DNA of 64,000 nt from Blakeslea trispora (lineage: Eukaryota; Mucoromycota; Mucoromycetes; Mucorales; Choanephoraceae): assembly GCA_025331445.1 (NCBI GenBank), contig JAIWNE010000045.1, positions 62,001 to 126,000 of the forward strand. The letters are read 5' to 3'. Below the pieces are notes generated by a model that worked only from the letters and a program-made list of their open reading frames with translations, ran no database searches and had not been told where the DNA came from. Shown piece after piece: positions 1 through 11,123 of this stretch. A program made the translations under genes and the position numbers. How positions within the stretch are numbered: the stretch's first letter is position 1; every line of letters begins with the position of its first letter.

Positions 1-252
1 CAAAAGCTGAAAGATCAACCCATCTATCAACTAAGACGTATATCTGACGACCCAAAGCAACATTGGCAATACATTCATCAACAACTTGTTTTAGCAGACA
101 ACTTTGCTTTGGTAAGAGAATAATAACAAATGTTGTCAGTCACATAACTCTGTCTATTGTTATTTGTTATCTAGAACGATTTAAGCGTGCCTAAATTGGT
201 TGAAAAGCAAAATGGCTGCATATATGAGCTATTATCAGCAGATTTAAAATGA
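1..252 (+). CDS. C-terminal end of an unidentified protein (5' partial)
   Basis: Two exons are visible: 1-111, open from the window edge in frame 1, and 175-252, ending in TGA. The 63-base intron between them starts GTAAGA and ends CTAG. The visible tail is about 62 residues, hydrophilic, with a Trp near the start and a final segment ending in ...LLSADLK. I do not recognise the family from this fragment. The splice signals and conserved-looking reading frame across the junction are what support it as a real gene; the body lies outside the window. Confidence 0.55.
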
Positions 253-413
253 TATTTATCAAGCCCTATTTTATGCGTGTGTGATTTTTTCTTTTTTTAA
301 ACTCTCCTCTTTTTTTTTTTTTTTCTTCTATTAAACTTTTTCCTTTTTTTTTCTTCTTCTTAATAAAAAAAAAAGATCAAGAAAAGAGAGCTTAAATAAG
401 TGTGATAGACTAA

Positions 414-1505
414 ATGAAGCCATTATGTATTCTTTTTGTTTTTACTTTGATATCTTATTGTCAAGCAACCATCACTTTACTTGTAAGCCAGAACTGTATA
501 GAACAAAGGCAAAGACTGACCATCTATTAGGCATCAAACGATACTCTGGTGGATCGTATAGCAGCATTTGGACCAAGGATTGATGGTGAGATTGGTATTG
601 TTGGTCTTGTATCTCCACCTTCACTACTAGCATCAGACAGTATGTATGGCTGTAACAGAGTATATCATACACAAAAGAATTGGATAGCACTTGTTGAAAG
701 AGGACAGTGTTCATTTATACAAAAAGTGAAAGCCATGCAAGAGAGTGGTGCGATAGCTGTTATCGTAGGTGATCGGTACTTTAATGGTTGGGTGACAATG
801 TATGCCCCAGGTAAGAGAAATAGTCTGTCTCTTTAATATTCCATCTTCACACACAATAACAGGTGATACGTCGGATGTGCATATCCCAAGTGTGTTCGTA
901 GCACAACATCAGTACAAGACACTCTTGGAACTCTATAATGGCAACCATTCATCTATCTCTGTCAGATTATCAGGTGATGATTTATTAACATGGTAAGTGT
1001 TAACATAAAAGATAAATCAGTATAGTACTAAAGGCACTTCCATAGGCCTCTCTTGGACATGCTATTGGTAGTTGTGTTATCACCTGCCGTCATGATGCTG
1101 TTTATCTATCTAACCTGGCAAATCAGACAACGTCAACGAAGAAAGAACGATATTGCACCTACTAATTTTGTAGCCAAATTGCCCACGTATGTATTCAGAC
1201 GCGAGAAAGTAGTGGATGCAGATCATGCCGAATGCGCTATTTGTCTTGAAGATTATACAGAAGGGGACCAGCTACGTACATTACCCTGTAAACATGAATT
1301 TCATGCTAAATGTGTAGATGCCTGGTTAACGTCGCACAAGAAATTCGTGAGTTACAAAAAAATGATTTGTTTGTTTTTGAACCTTGTAGGCTCATCTTTG
1401 TTTTAGTGCCCTATTTGCAAATTTGATATTTGTCAAAAAACCGACTCTTCCAAGTCAACCTCTACAATACCCCCAACTGAACACACTCCACTTTTAGGCG
1501 CCTAA
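414..1505 (+). CDS. PA-domain RING-H2 membrane E3 ubiquitin ligase
   Basis: Five exons (414-482, 531-810, 863-992, 1046-1346, 1407-1505) give 292 residues. The order is: N-terminal signal peptide (MKPLCILFVFTLISYCQA); a protease-associated (PA) lumenal domain that includes ALVERGQCSF and AVIVGD; one transmembrane segment (LLVVVLSPAVMMLFIYL); then a cytosolic RING-H2 finger. The finger reads CAIC-x14-CKHEFH-x2-C-x10-CPIC, with the last CPIC pair supplied by the fifth exon. This is the architecture of the RNF13/RNF167/GRAIL and plant RMR families, which ubiquitinate targets on endosomes and vacuoles or lysosomes. If the fourth intron were retained the RING would lose its last zinc ligands. It converges with the Sds3-like gene downstream. 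Family assignment is firm; the substrate is unknown. Confidence 0.88.
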
Positions 1506-2118
1506 GGAAAAAAAAAAAAAGAAAAATGACTAGGATATATATATATATATTCTCTCTGATCTACATGATACCTCATGTCAATATACACATTTACTGATGC
1601 CTCATTGTGAATAGAAAAGCCTGAATATGAGTGTGTTCCCTACCTTTTGTTTAAAAAAAAAAAAGAGATACAGTCTGTGTTTCTGGTGTGCGATATAAAG
1701 TGTCAAATCAAACTACCTCATATCTTGGATTACTTCATATCTCTTTTAAAAAAAAAAGCAGACTATCTGAAAATGGGACTTTACAGTCATATGACCATAA
1801 AAGTATTTCTTTTTAGCCAAAAAAAAGAAGAAGGTAATGATGTTCAAGAACAGATTTGATGTAGAGACATACTCTTGAGCCAATCACTAGTAGCTTCTTT
1901 ATTTATTTTTTTGGGTCAAGTGATGTATGTGATTTCATAAAAAGAATAAGCCTTTTGAGAGATGGAAAGTAAGCCTTATTACAAGACTTAATTTTTTATG
2001 ATATCAGGCTTACAAGAAAACAATAGCTTGTATGTTTCTCTCATTATGTATGTTGCTAATGATTTTTACCCAAAAAAAAATCATATTATAAACTTGATTC
2101 CATAAATGGGACACTTTT

Positions 2119-3933
2119 TTATTCGAGCATGTCTTTCATGAACTCCTCTAATCGTGTTCCATGAACGAAATCCAGCTCTTGTAAGGATTGCAGGGCGTTA
2201 CTGGCTTCGTTTCTGAGACAAATCTTACTTTATGAGCTTGATTGTACTGGCTCACTTTTGTAATCAAACAAGTTTTCAATCACTGGAATTTTCTTGTTGA
2301 ACCTCTCCCCCCACTCATAAAAAAAAAAACATTGTGCAAAAGCTTAAATGAGCGACGGTAATAACAACTTTTTATTGGCTAAAATTGTCCAATTGTATTG
2401 CTCATTACTAGCGGAGTAATCCCTCAGGCACAGCAGCCCCGCCAGTTTACACGATTACCGAGGAATCAATTTGTTTGTCGTTACGCCTGAGCTTGTTGCT
2501 AGTTTCTAATATGTGTCAGTAATTAAGGGAGCCCACAATAAGTGTTGAAAACCTTACTTTCATATAAAGAAATTCATTCTCTAACTCTTCATCTTCTAAA
2601 GGCGATATAGCATGGATGTTGTGTAATGTACTCGGTCGAACTATGTCATGGATGAAATCATACAAATAAGGCAACACTCTTTCTGAATATATACTTTACC
2701 CTGTCTTCTCTTGGATAAGGGTTCATTTCTTGATGTGTATGTATCTGCTGCTCTTTTTCTTAATGTACGCTTTCCACGATGCTTACTGTTAGCATCCGTG
2801 TCTTCTTCTATCATAAACAATGTTAGCACATTCCTGCATGACTGATTTTCTATAGTTTACCATGTGTATCATCATATCGATCATCTTTGATTTGCTTTCG
2901 CTTATCCTCAATAGAGGTAATCAATGTGTCTTGTAAATGCTTTCTTTCTGCCTGCACCAAAAAAAAACAAAACAATGAGTGAACCTATTCTTTCATCTGC
3001 CCCCTTTTTTTCTTGCTTTACCTCATATTCATCTTCTAATGCGCTTAAATCTTGATCGAAATAATGCTCTATAAATGCAATTTGATATTTCATAAAGCAC
3101 TCTGCCTGCTGAATTGATTTTTCACGTTTGATTTCATAGTCAGCAATCATTTGTTCAAACACAGTATGAGTGCCTGTTGGTTGAGAAAAAAAAAATAGTT
3201 AATAAATAAATAAAAAAAGAAAGAAAACAACTTGATAGAAAGATGACCTTTTTGAAGTAATAAAAGCTCATGCTGAAGTGAAAGTAACTTGTCTTGATAG
3301 AGTCTATAGAAATAAGAGTGGGGGGATGTCAATGCTTGTGTGCACGTGCCATTCAACTAATTCATACTCGTCTGTTTGTTCCCAAAACTCATGATCCATC
3401 CAAGTCATCAGATCAGCATATTCTTGCCTGGCTGTCACACTGTGTCGATGGATGAAGGACTCTTTGTCAACCACTGTAGATACTTCATCCTCTTGCTCTT
3501 CTTCTTCTTCAGGTACCTGCTCATCCATGATAGGCACAGGTTTATAATCGAATTTAAGCATAGGCTTAGGATGGGATGGTTTTGAATGAAGCCAGTCTTT
3601 CTTTTTTTGTTGATCCATTAGGCTAGGAAAAGGAGGTGGTTGGTATAAGATATCCTTATGGTACAAAGACGAGGGTGGGGGTAAGAGTGGTTGAGAGGCA
3701 GGAGAAGCCTGTCGCGAATACAGCGAGTTGGGTGGTGGGCTATTCATATAGTGACCAGAAGAGCCTGTTGTGCCTGAGCGCAAAGTGTTTAGTAGAGGAG
3801 CTAAAGCAGGTGAATGGATATGATTGTTATTTGACTGAGTTGCATTTGTCGTTGAAGGTAATGGAGGTGGGGGTAAAGTAGAATAATAATCAGCTCCTGC
3901 TTGAGCAACAATAAATCCAAATTGAGGCAACAT
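2119..3933 (-). CDS. Sds3-like (BRMS1/Sds3 family) histone deacetylase complex subunit
   Basis: Eight exons on the minus strand (3933-3368, 3303-3248, 3173-3022, 2951-2861, 2807-2700, 2640-2558, 2505-2459, 2212-2119) give 398 residues with every phase matching. The N-terminal 185 residues are low-complexity, rich in Pro, Ser and acid. Then comes the coiled-coil Sds3 region, about residues 188-290: LYQDKLLSLQ, an Lx-rich heptad block, GTHTVFEQ, then YQIAFIEHYFDQDLSALEDEYE, followed by a basic stretch. Sds3/BRMS1 proteins scaffold the Sin3-Rpd3 corepressor and are needed for deacetylation of histones. The short C-terminal helix (ALQSLQELDFVHG) is less typical. The last two introns are the least certain: the final one is about 245 bases, longer than its neighbours. 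Family call moderately strong from the coiled-coil pattern. Confidence 0.72.
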
Positions 3934-3956
3934 TTAGTCAATGAAAAAAAGAAAAA

Positions 3957-4008
3957 GAGAGAGAGAGAGAGAGAGAGAGAAAAAAAAGAAAAGGAGAGAG
4001 AGAGAGAA
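3957..4008. repeat. (GA)n purine tract between two minus-strand genes
   Basis: A nearly pure GA dinucleotide run interrupted by a short poly-A and AAGAAAAGG block lies just upstream of the Sds3-like start codon, so on the coding strand it is a CT-rich 5' leader or promoter tract. Similar pyrimidine tracts precede many genes in this window. Confidence 0.8.
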
Positions 4009-4076
4009 ATTCAACAAAGCGGATAAAAAAAAAAGATCAGCAACAAAAACTTGCTTAAAAGTCAGAATTTATTATT

Positions 4077-5223
4077 TTATCTTGCAGAAGTTAATTTCGG
4101 ACCAAAAGACTTGGTAGTCAATGCGGTAGACTCATTGTAATCGGGTGTGGTCAGATAAACAACACTGGCACGACTACTGCATAATTCAGCAGTGCTATTG
4201 TTATTGTATCGCTTAAAGAACTCTTCATTGTCGCCAAAGAACTTGAGGATTTTTCATGTTCTTTGCGTGACTGGTATCGATGCAAGAGCCACAAGATACT
4301 TAGAATGGCCAGTACAAACACAAGTACGGCACATCCCAGAACAGCCCATAACCACCCTGCAATCGTATGGAAGGCATCGGGTCCATTGATACATTTGCCT
4401 TCATCACTGCATGTTTCTGACAAACACTCTCTATCTTGCCAACAAGACGATCCGAGTGGTAAAGATGAAATACATAAATGTGTTGCTTCGTTACACCATG
4501 TACCTTCTGTACAATTATCACGTATGATTGTTTGTTGAACACCAAATCCTTTCGCATCATAGGATACATAATCGGTTCTATTTAAACTCAGCTTTCAATC
4601 CATCACATATTTATGATAATTCCTTACCGATCTGAGCCACAGTTTCCTCCTAGAGGAGACCCTTTAACAAAGCAAGTTGAATTCAAACAAATAGCGTTCT
4701 TCCCAGCGCATTCGTCATCCCTTTGCTATACAACAGAAATTAGAAAAGCTTGTATAAATTAAAAAAAAATATATGTGTCGTTTACCAGTTCACAATGCCC
4801 TCCTGGTGATATAAGAGGTGTACAGCGAGATCCATTATCCGGACAATACATCTGGTTATTACATCGACTAGGCGACTTGTATAGCACTTCATTCCATCTG
4901 TCTTTTCTTATGAGTGATCACCTTAAACCGTGTTTAGAAATAAATTTACCCTTGAATATAATCACTATTGGAGCAAGTAACATAGTTACAAGTGTTATTA
5001 CGAGATCCATCACAAAACAGATAAACATTATCACAGGAATCATCATACTGCCAACTGGTTCTGATAAACAAATGTTATTTTATGTCTGTACTACTTGCAC
5101 TTCTTTTTTTTTTTTTACCTACGAATAAATTGGAGTAGGATCACATAAATCACCTAGATTTAAAGCATGAGTATAGGCTGATAACATCCATGATAGCCAA
5201 ATCAACTTTTGAACACTAGGCAT
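4077..5223 (-). CDS. Cysteine-rich single-pass membrane protein, function unknown
   Basis: Six exons on the minus strand (5223-5123, 5060-4950, 4897-4786, 4725-4628, 4577-4300, 4222-4077) give about 281 residues. A signal peptide (to about residue 20) is followed by about 200 extracellular residues with roughly 20 spaced cysteines and several N-glycosylation sequons, then one membrane segment (WAVLGCAVLVFVLAIL) and a short basic/Ser/Thr-rich cytosolic tail ending TSAR. The topology is type I: a disulfide-rich ectodomain and a small tail. I do not recognise a named family. The last intron (4299-4223) is my choice because splicing it joins the membrane segment to a long coherent tail. Without it, the frame instead reads a different tail (HRYQSRKEHEK...) and stops at 4151, so the tail is uncertain. 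Confidence 0.65.
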
Positions 5224-6178
5224 TGTTTATATTAGACTGATATAAAAAAAAAAGAATTGGAAAGAAAGAGGTAAGAACGAATGAAGTGAAAAGAAAAATA
5301 TAGAAATTTAGGGGTAGTAAAAGAGAGAGAGAAAATACATTATTTATTTGTTTATGAAAATAAGGAGCAAATAAAGGAAGAAAAAAAAAAGGGGGGGGGC
5401 AAAGTCAAGAAGCAAAGGCTATCATTGCTATTCATCAGAACTAATAAAGTTGAGCATTGGTAAAACTGTATGGAAACAAAAACAAAACCACGCAACAGGC
5501 TACACTAAATAACTTGGAAATTAGCAGAGCTGTCCTTACGTCATGTATAAACTTCTTTAGCTCGCGCATAAAGTATATCCACAAGAATTCAAGATGATTG
5601 TTCTTACAAGAGATGCAGTTGGCTTTTATTCTTTGTCATTTGCAGTAGGCTTACCTGTTCAACAAAACCATTCGTGCTTTTGTCTTTTAGGGCTTTGAAT
5701 TATAAAATAAATGATTAAACCCTGCATAAATACTTTAATTAGGGCTGTTCCCTTTGAGTGCGTAACAATGAATTGGTATTTAAGGATCATGATCTTGAAA
5801 GACTTTAAGCAAAATCAGTGCACTTGTTCTTGATCTTGAAACTATCAATCAGAGCCATGAAAATAAGCTTAGTTTTATAGGTGATTGGGTTTGAAACATA
5901 CTGGTTGACAGCATCTTTGGAGCAAGAATAAAAAAAAAAAAGAATAACGCTACATCCACTCTAATCCTTCCAGGCACTCCCATCTCAGTTTTGTAGTTAT
6001 CATAGTCATCATGACCTTTACAACTTATTCAAGGAACTGCTCAAATCTCGACAACTTGAAAGCTACTCTTGCTGATTTACCAAAAAGGACAAATGCTTTC
6101 TCTTTTGTGTGACAGAAAAATAAAACTGTCAAACAGAATTTTATTGGGGTATCATAAGCACAGACGAGAATCGTGAAT
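5224..6178. other. Intergenic, no gene seen
   Basis: AT-rich DNA upstream of the cysteine-rich membrane protein gene and downstream of the next minus-strand gene. It contains A-runs with a G8-9 run near 5390 and no ORF with a coding look on either strand. Confidence 0.6.
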
Positions 6179-6676
6179 TTAAGAAGAAGGACGAAGATGC
6201 TGCAGGATTTGATGTAGTCGACTCACAGGATGATTTGGTTTTGTTTGTGTGGTGAATTCAGAGAGAGCATTGGATAGTGTTGCTTCATATAATGCATCGG
6301 AATCATCTAGATCATCTTGAGCAGAAGGCCTGCAGTTCCGAAAAGAGGACTGAATTAGATCTTGTTCATAAAGCTTTGGCAAGTAACTGTCGAAGCGGTT
6401 CCACCCTTGGAATATAGAATTTCCTGTTGAACATAAAGGCAAAGAAACAGACATAAGTACTTTAAAAAGAAAAAGAGGAATAGAACAATCAAAAAATGAA
6501 AAAAAAAGAAAGAGATTCGGATATTCCCGTTCTGTCAAATTAAACTCAGTTCCATATCTTTCCTCAATTAGATAGGGAAGGGGGAGACTAGAAACAAGCT
6601 GATACATCAAATTCAATACACAAGAAACAATAACACACACACACACACCGAGAAATTCAAAGTAGACATTTGACAT
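6179..6676 (-). CDS. Small hypothetical protein
   Basis: The frame is open from an ATG at 6676 to a stop at 6179, but it almost certainly contains introns. A (GT)n-rich stretch after the first ten codons can be removed as an in-phase intron, and a pyrimidine-rich stretch ending in TTCAACAG at about 6424 looks like a 3' splice site. The C-terminal 80 residues look genuinely coding: GWNRFDSYLPKLYEQDL, an acidic DDLDDSDALYEATLS segment and a basic end. I do not recognise the family. Exact exon ends, especially the donor of the second intron, are unresolved, so treat the outer coordinates as approximate. Confidence 0.4.
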   Translation of the reverse strand: MSNVYFEFLGVCVCVIVSCVLNLMYQLVSSLPLPYLIEERYGTEFNLTEREYPNLFLFFSFFDCSIPLFLFKVLMSVSLPLCSTGNSIFQGWNRFDSYLPKLYEQDLIQSSFRNCRPSAQDDLDDSDALYEATLSNALSEFTTQTKPNHPVSRLHQILQHLRPSS

Positions 6677-6728
6677 TTTATTTAATTATACGTTATGGGT
6701 TAGTGATAAGTTTTTTTTTTATTTAACC

Positions 6729-7754
6729 TTATTGACGGTGACAATGGCGACGATGCGTCTTCTTGTCCCCGTGAAAGTGTTCGTGGGCCTCTTCAGAGTC
6801 TTCAGACGAAGACATATAGGGATGGCGATGGCGGTGGTACTTGCTTCTTTTGATTCTTTCGTTTGGCCCAGCTGATCCAAGGTCGTAGTGATGATGTATG
6901 CCACCATAGCCAAATGCATGAAAAGGTCCAGACTCAAACAATGGATTCAATCTATCATGGGACATGGGTGTAGGGCCAAAGGGAGGGAACTTGAAGGGGC
7001 CTGATGGACCACCAAAATTAGGCAAGCCATGAGGGTTAGCTGGGCCACGAGAAGAGTCATGTTTGTGCAATGCAGGGAATTGCTTGTTATGACCAAACAT
7101 GTCAAAGGTACCAGAATCAAAGGCAGCAAAGGGACCGTGACGATGATGATGATGCTCTCGGCGACAACCAGATAGATCCAAAGATTCAAGAAGCTCAAGC
7201 AGATCTTGCTCTTGTTCAGGAAGTGAGTCATTCGAAGCTGTTGGTAATCTTTCTCCGTCCATGGGCGCAGTATTCTTGCCAAAAGAATCATGAGAGCGGC
7301 GACTTTGGAACAATTTCTGAAGTACTTGAAACTCATAATCAAAATCTCTATCGCTATGACGAGCAATACTTGAGGCATAAACACTGATCCATCTAATCAA
7401 GCATTCATCAGACTTGATAACTGACCTGTTTTCTTCCACAAGGGCTCCCAAACGAGCAAACAAGGCAGTTCTAGATGGAATGCTGACAGGTAACATGTGC
7501 TCATCCTGGTAAGCATAAAGGCGCAGTAGAGAAACAGAATCTAAATCATTCAACAATTGAGTCAATTGTGTTTGATTTTCCATGGACTTTATGTCTGTTT
7601 CATACCTGTAGTAGAGTACAAGAGGTGAGGTAGCAAAAGCGGAGAGTTGGATGAGTTGATCGAGGGTTGCCCAATTCAACTTTTCAAACAACAGTTGGAA
7701 CTCAACAGGTGCTTGAGTTTTGTCAGTAGAAACAATGATTTTGACAATAGACAT
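6729..7754 (-). CDS. Intronless histidine-rich protein with a PB1-like N terminus, function unknown
   Basis: A single uninterrupted frame of 341 residues; the start chosen is the ATG at 7754 (MSIVKIIVS), because upstream in-frame codons are Lys/Phe-rich leader sequence. Residues 1-85 have a compact alternation of basic, hydrophobic and acidic segments ending in ...LYAYQDE, reminiscent of a PB1 ubiquitin-like fold; this is a weak resemblance only. The middle is helical (LARLGALVEE, LLELLESLDL). The second half is low complexity: Gly/Pro/Phe-rich, then His-rich clusters (HHHHRHG, HHHYD, YHRHRH, HRRHCHRQ) and an acidic serine patch (SSSEDSEEAHEH). Lack of introns is unusual here, where nearly every gene is split. 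Metal binding by the His clusters is possible but not shown. Confidence 0.75.
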   Translation of the reverse strand: MSIVKIIVSTDKTQAPVEFQLLFEKLNWATLDQLIQLSAFATSPLVLYYRYETDIKSMENQTQLTQLLNDLDSVSLLRLYAYQDEHMLPVSIPSRTALFARLGALVEENRSVIKSDECLIRWISVYASSIARHSDRDFDYEFQVLQKLFQSRRSHDSFGKNTAPMDGERLPTASNDSLPEQEQDLLELLESLDLSGCRREHHHHRHGPFAAFDSGTFDMFGHNKQFPALHKHDSSRGPANPHGLPNFGGPSGPFKFPPFGPTPMSHDRLNPLFESGPFHAFGYGGIHHHYDLGSAGPNERIKRSKYHRHRHPYMSSSEDSEEAHEHFHGDKKTHRRHCHRQ

Positions 7755-8245
7755 CTTGAAAGAGATAATAAAAAAAAAGTAATAGTAGATTGAACAATTA
7801 GTCTTTTTTTTTGCATACACATCTCTCTTTTTATATGTTGTTTAAAAAATAAGGCATAAGATATCCTAGTACCGATAAAGCGCACATGTATCTTATTGCT
7901 CTCTTCCCCCATACACCTTTACCGAAATGGCGCGCCAAAAAATAAAAGATTGATATTGTATCACAAATTTACGCTTATTTGAAATATTCCTGTTTAGAAA
8001 GCCTCAAACAAAACTTAAAGAGAGAATGACAAGAACAAAACTAGGCTTTTTTTTGGAAAGCAAAAAAAAAGAGAATACCAACTTATGATGTACCGCACAT
8101 TGCCAATAGATCAAAACAAAGCAATTGGAATGCTATGACCAAAAAAGAAAAAAGAAACAGTCGAGTTATCGACCTGATCAAGCCTTTGTCCCTTTTTTTT
8201 TCCGAGTCTTTTCTTCCCTCCCCTTTATCTGTATTGTAGAAAATA
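7755..8245. promoter_or_regulatory. Divergent intergenic region
   Basis: The 490 bases between the minus-strand His-rich gene and the plus-strand secreted protein gene must hold both promoters. A palindromic GGCGCGCC occurs at about 7928 and C/T-rich tracts precede the plus-strand start. No specific factor site can be assigned. Confidence 0.4.
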
Positions 8246-9558
8246 ATGAAACACTGCTGCCTAGCACTTTTGTTGAGCATACTGTATATAAACACATCCT
8301 TTGCAAATAGCACAAGTTCAACAGAAGATGATATATTTTGTGACTTGATCAAATCAATTTCGTTATCACATGAGTCTCAGATGGTACATAAGAATGCTTT
8401 TTTTTTGTATCTGAACTTTGCATTGTTTACGTTACATACATTATATAGCTTTTGCGATTTAATGGTGTCTTCTTTGGCGATTTTAAGGCAGGTAAATTCT
8501 CTGGGTCTGAAGGACCTTTGGCTATTGGTGGTTCTTTTAAAGGTGAACATGCCATGATCAATCGGCGTCAGCAAAAGAATGCATGCGACTCAGATAGTAG
8601 TTACTATGAATTTGTAGTGCATGGCAAGAATCATTCACCTAACCTTAAAGTACATGGCCATGCATTCATCCAGAATCCAGATCAATTGATCGACTCATGC
8701 TCGCCCGTAACACCAGTACTAACGAAACATCGGTACAACTTCAATCAAGTTCAGTCTGTGGCTTCAAACATATCTAAAAAGCTTGCAAGCATGTTCCCGA
8801 ACTGGACATTAAACGACAGAGGTGTAATTATCAGATTAGAGGCAGAAGGAATTCACCTTAACCAGCCATATAATCTGTTCACTTTACCTGCTATTTGCCA
8901 TGGCAAATGTAAACTGGAAGAACTGTTTTTTGACTGTCATCTCTCACACGATTGCAAGGTTCCTAGAGAAGCACTTTCCCATGTGGCATCAAACATGCTT
9001 TTAGGAGAAGGTGCCTGGACGGGCCCTGTAGACCAGACTTATCCTCAAGATAAGCTTGTCATATTTAATGTAAGTTAAAGCAGTAACTTATCAAAGCATA
9101 CCAACACCAATCGCACTCTTTAATCCATTAGATCCCTGTTGCTGACGGCCAGGCGATTGATATAAGTACAGACAATCCTAGTGCTGGTCTAAATGCATGT
9201 AACACTGTATATCACTTTTATGCTGTTGATCAGGAAGGACGTTATGCCTCAACTGGCAATTTCACAGTTCGTAGAAGTAGCAAATATCCACTCTCGGGTA
9301 TGATCTTGGCTCCACAAGGTATCTATACATCTTTTTGAAAAAAAAAAAAAAAAGTTGAACGAGTTGAGCATTTTTCTTGACATACAAAAAGCACATATTG
9401 TGGATAGCAACATAGGGGCTTTTGCAGGACAGCTTATTGCACACAGTTATGAAGCGCAAGCAGACAACATACAGATTAAAGATTATTTTTCAGCAGGTGA
9501 TGAAAAATGTCAAACGTTTTATCCTGGTTGTGCTTCACTGTATGATGAGAGGATGTAA
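8246..9558 (+). CDS. Secreted protein with choice-of-anchor-A-like domain
   Basis: Four exons (8246-8383, 8449-9069, 9132-9318, 9392-9558) give 370 residues. A signal peptide (MKHCCLALLLSILYINTSFA) is followed by a short linker, then FNGVFFGDF and the signature-like EGPLAIGGSF, a beta-rich region ending with VIFNIPVADGQ, and a distal part with GMILAPQAHIV and GAFAGQLIA. These blocks in this order are typical of the choice-of-anchor-A domain, first defined on bacterial surface proteins and also present in fungal secreted proteins. Four cysteines cluster at ICHGKCKLEELFFDCHLSHDC. No membrane segment or obvious GPI signal follows, and the ending (CASLYDERM) is hydrophilic, so it is predicted to be secreted or wall-associated. 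Its ligand is unknown. Confidence 0.75.
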
Positions 9559-11123
9559 AAAAAAATCATACAGTGAAGGAATAAAAGTTAGACGTTAAAT
9601 AACCATGTTTTTCCTCATAAATCGAATTGACCACATTGCTGATCAGTGTCTCCATTGGTCAATATATTAATTATTGTTGTTTTACGAAAGAGAAAAGAAA
9701 AAGTACTGCTAATTAGAAACTCTGACTCATGACATGCAAACAAGAAACTTCCAGCACCTAAAACTCAAAAACCTTGACATTTAAGGAGTTGTAAGCCATT
9801 TGTTAGAGAGACTGTTAAAAAGAAAAAAAGACGGCACGCACCAGCGGCACATCCTATAGTAAAGCCCAAATCCAAATTCCTTATTTGTATACAAAGAAGC
9901 AAAATAAGCCTTTATCGGCTTGTGATATCTAATCATGATTATTCCGATCAGAGCACTATTTTTTTTTTTTTAGCAAGTTCTGGGGATAAAAAGAACGAAT
10001 GTTGTCGTGTAGAACAATGTCTACTTATGGGGAGCGTATGTTGATGCTGCCGAGCTCGTGGTATAATGGGAAGGAGGGATGACAGGATCTGATCGTTTTA
10101 AAGAAGCAACCTACGGACAGGTACGTGCTTTATTGGTCTGTTGACGACATCTGACAACATGATCAGTTGTCAAAGGTATGGTCACATTTCCTTTAGGTGA
10201 AAGGGTAATGAACATTGATTTTTTCTCAAGAGTAGGACACTTTAACTTTGCCTTTCTTTTAACAGCGTTAAGGGAAAAGGGATTTTTTTGTCAATGACAC
10301 TGATCCAGTGACAAAGTTGTGTAGAATGTACAATATGTCTTTTGAAAATGAATGTAAAATGCAATTTCAGAGAGGATCTGAAACCATACCCCCCCCCTCC
10401 ATTTAATGAGGCATTCGGCGAGTAGATGGGATGGTGATTCCTGTGGTGTAGTACAAAAACAGCATGAATTAAGAAAGTCTGGGCGGAGCCAAGATTATTG
10501 CTCATTGGCCGAGTAGTCTCCGAAAAAAAAAGTTTGCCATTTGGTCTTTGTAGAGGAATCTAAAGTGAGGTCAGGAGAGAATGGCGCTCAGAGTAAGCTG
10601 TTAAAGTGCCGGGTTTGTGGGAGTGTTCGCAGCCGAGGAATTGAAGCGATTCAAGAAAGGAGGAGTTATCAAAATTAGCAGCAGAAATTGGAGGAGAAGA
10701 AAAGATTCGAGCAAATAGCTGTAGCGCATGATGTACCATAAGGTCTTGCCACAAAACTGCCGATAGACAAGGGCTGGACGAGTTGTTTTGGCGAGCGAAG
10801 GAGATGCAGACACAGATGAGAGGGAACGAAGAGGAAGAAATGCCGTACCATTTCCTATTTTTCGATTTTAGAACTTTACAATCAGATTCTCTGTCAAAAA
10901 AGTATTGAACCAATGAAATTATGGAATATTTAAATTTAAACATCACTTCCGGCGATTCTTCCAACGTTTACTGATTGGGCCATTGATATCCTTGGAAATA
11001 TTTCCTTTTATATTCATTTCATGTAAAGTACAAGTTAAAAAGTGTAAACAATTCTTTATTTCTTTTTTTTTTTATATATTTTCTTTCTTTTTTGTATTAC
11101 TTTGTTTATTCCCCCCAAGCTTC
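9559..11123. other. Intergenic, no convincing gene
   Basis: About 1.5 kb containing a short palindromic repeat (listed separately), an A/T-run region and a relatively GC-richer block at 10000-10900. Open frames on the minus strand here (10242-10505, 10560-10964) lack splice-consistent extensions and domain features. The last part is probably the promoter of the 11124 gene. Confidence 0.5.
9626..9663. repeat. Short palindromic dispersed repeat, copy 1
   Basis: Bounded by inverted ATTGACCA (9626-9633) and TGGTCAAT (9656-9663). A diverged second copy begins at 63716, with similarity extending beyond the palindrome for about 55 bases in all. Confidence 0.55.

Noticed and set aside
10021..10110. 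A GC-richer block with GAGCTCGTGGTATAATGG that looks partly like a tRNA
   Set aside because: No cloverleaf can be formed: the acceptor stem and T-loop (GTTCGA) are absent.
10242..10964. Minus-strand frames, one reading MEESPEVMFKFKYSI
   Set aside because: No domain, no splice continuation, and they lie in the upstream region of the 11124 gene; judged chance frames.
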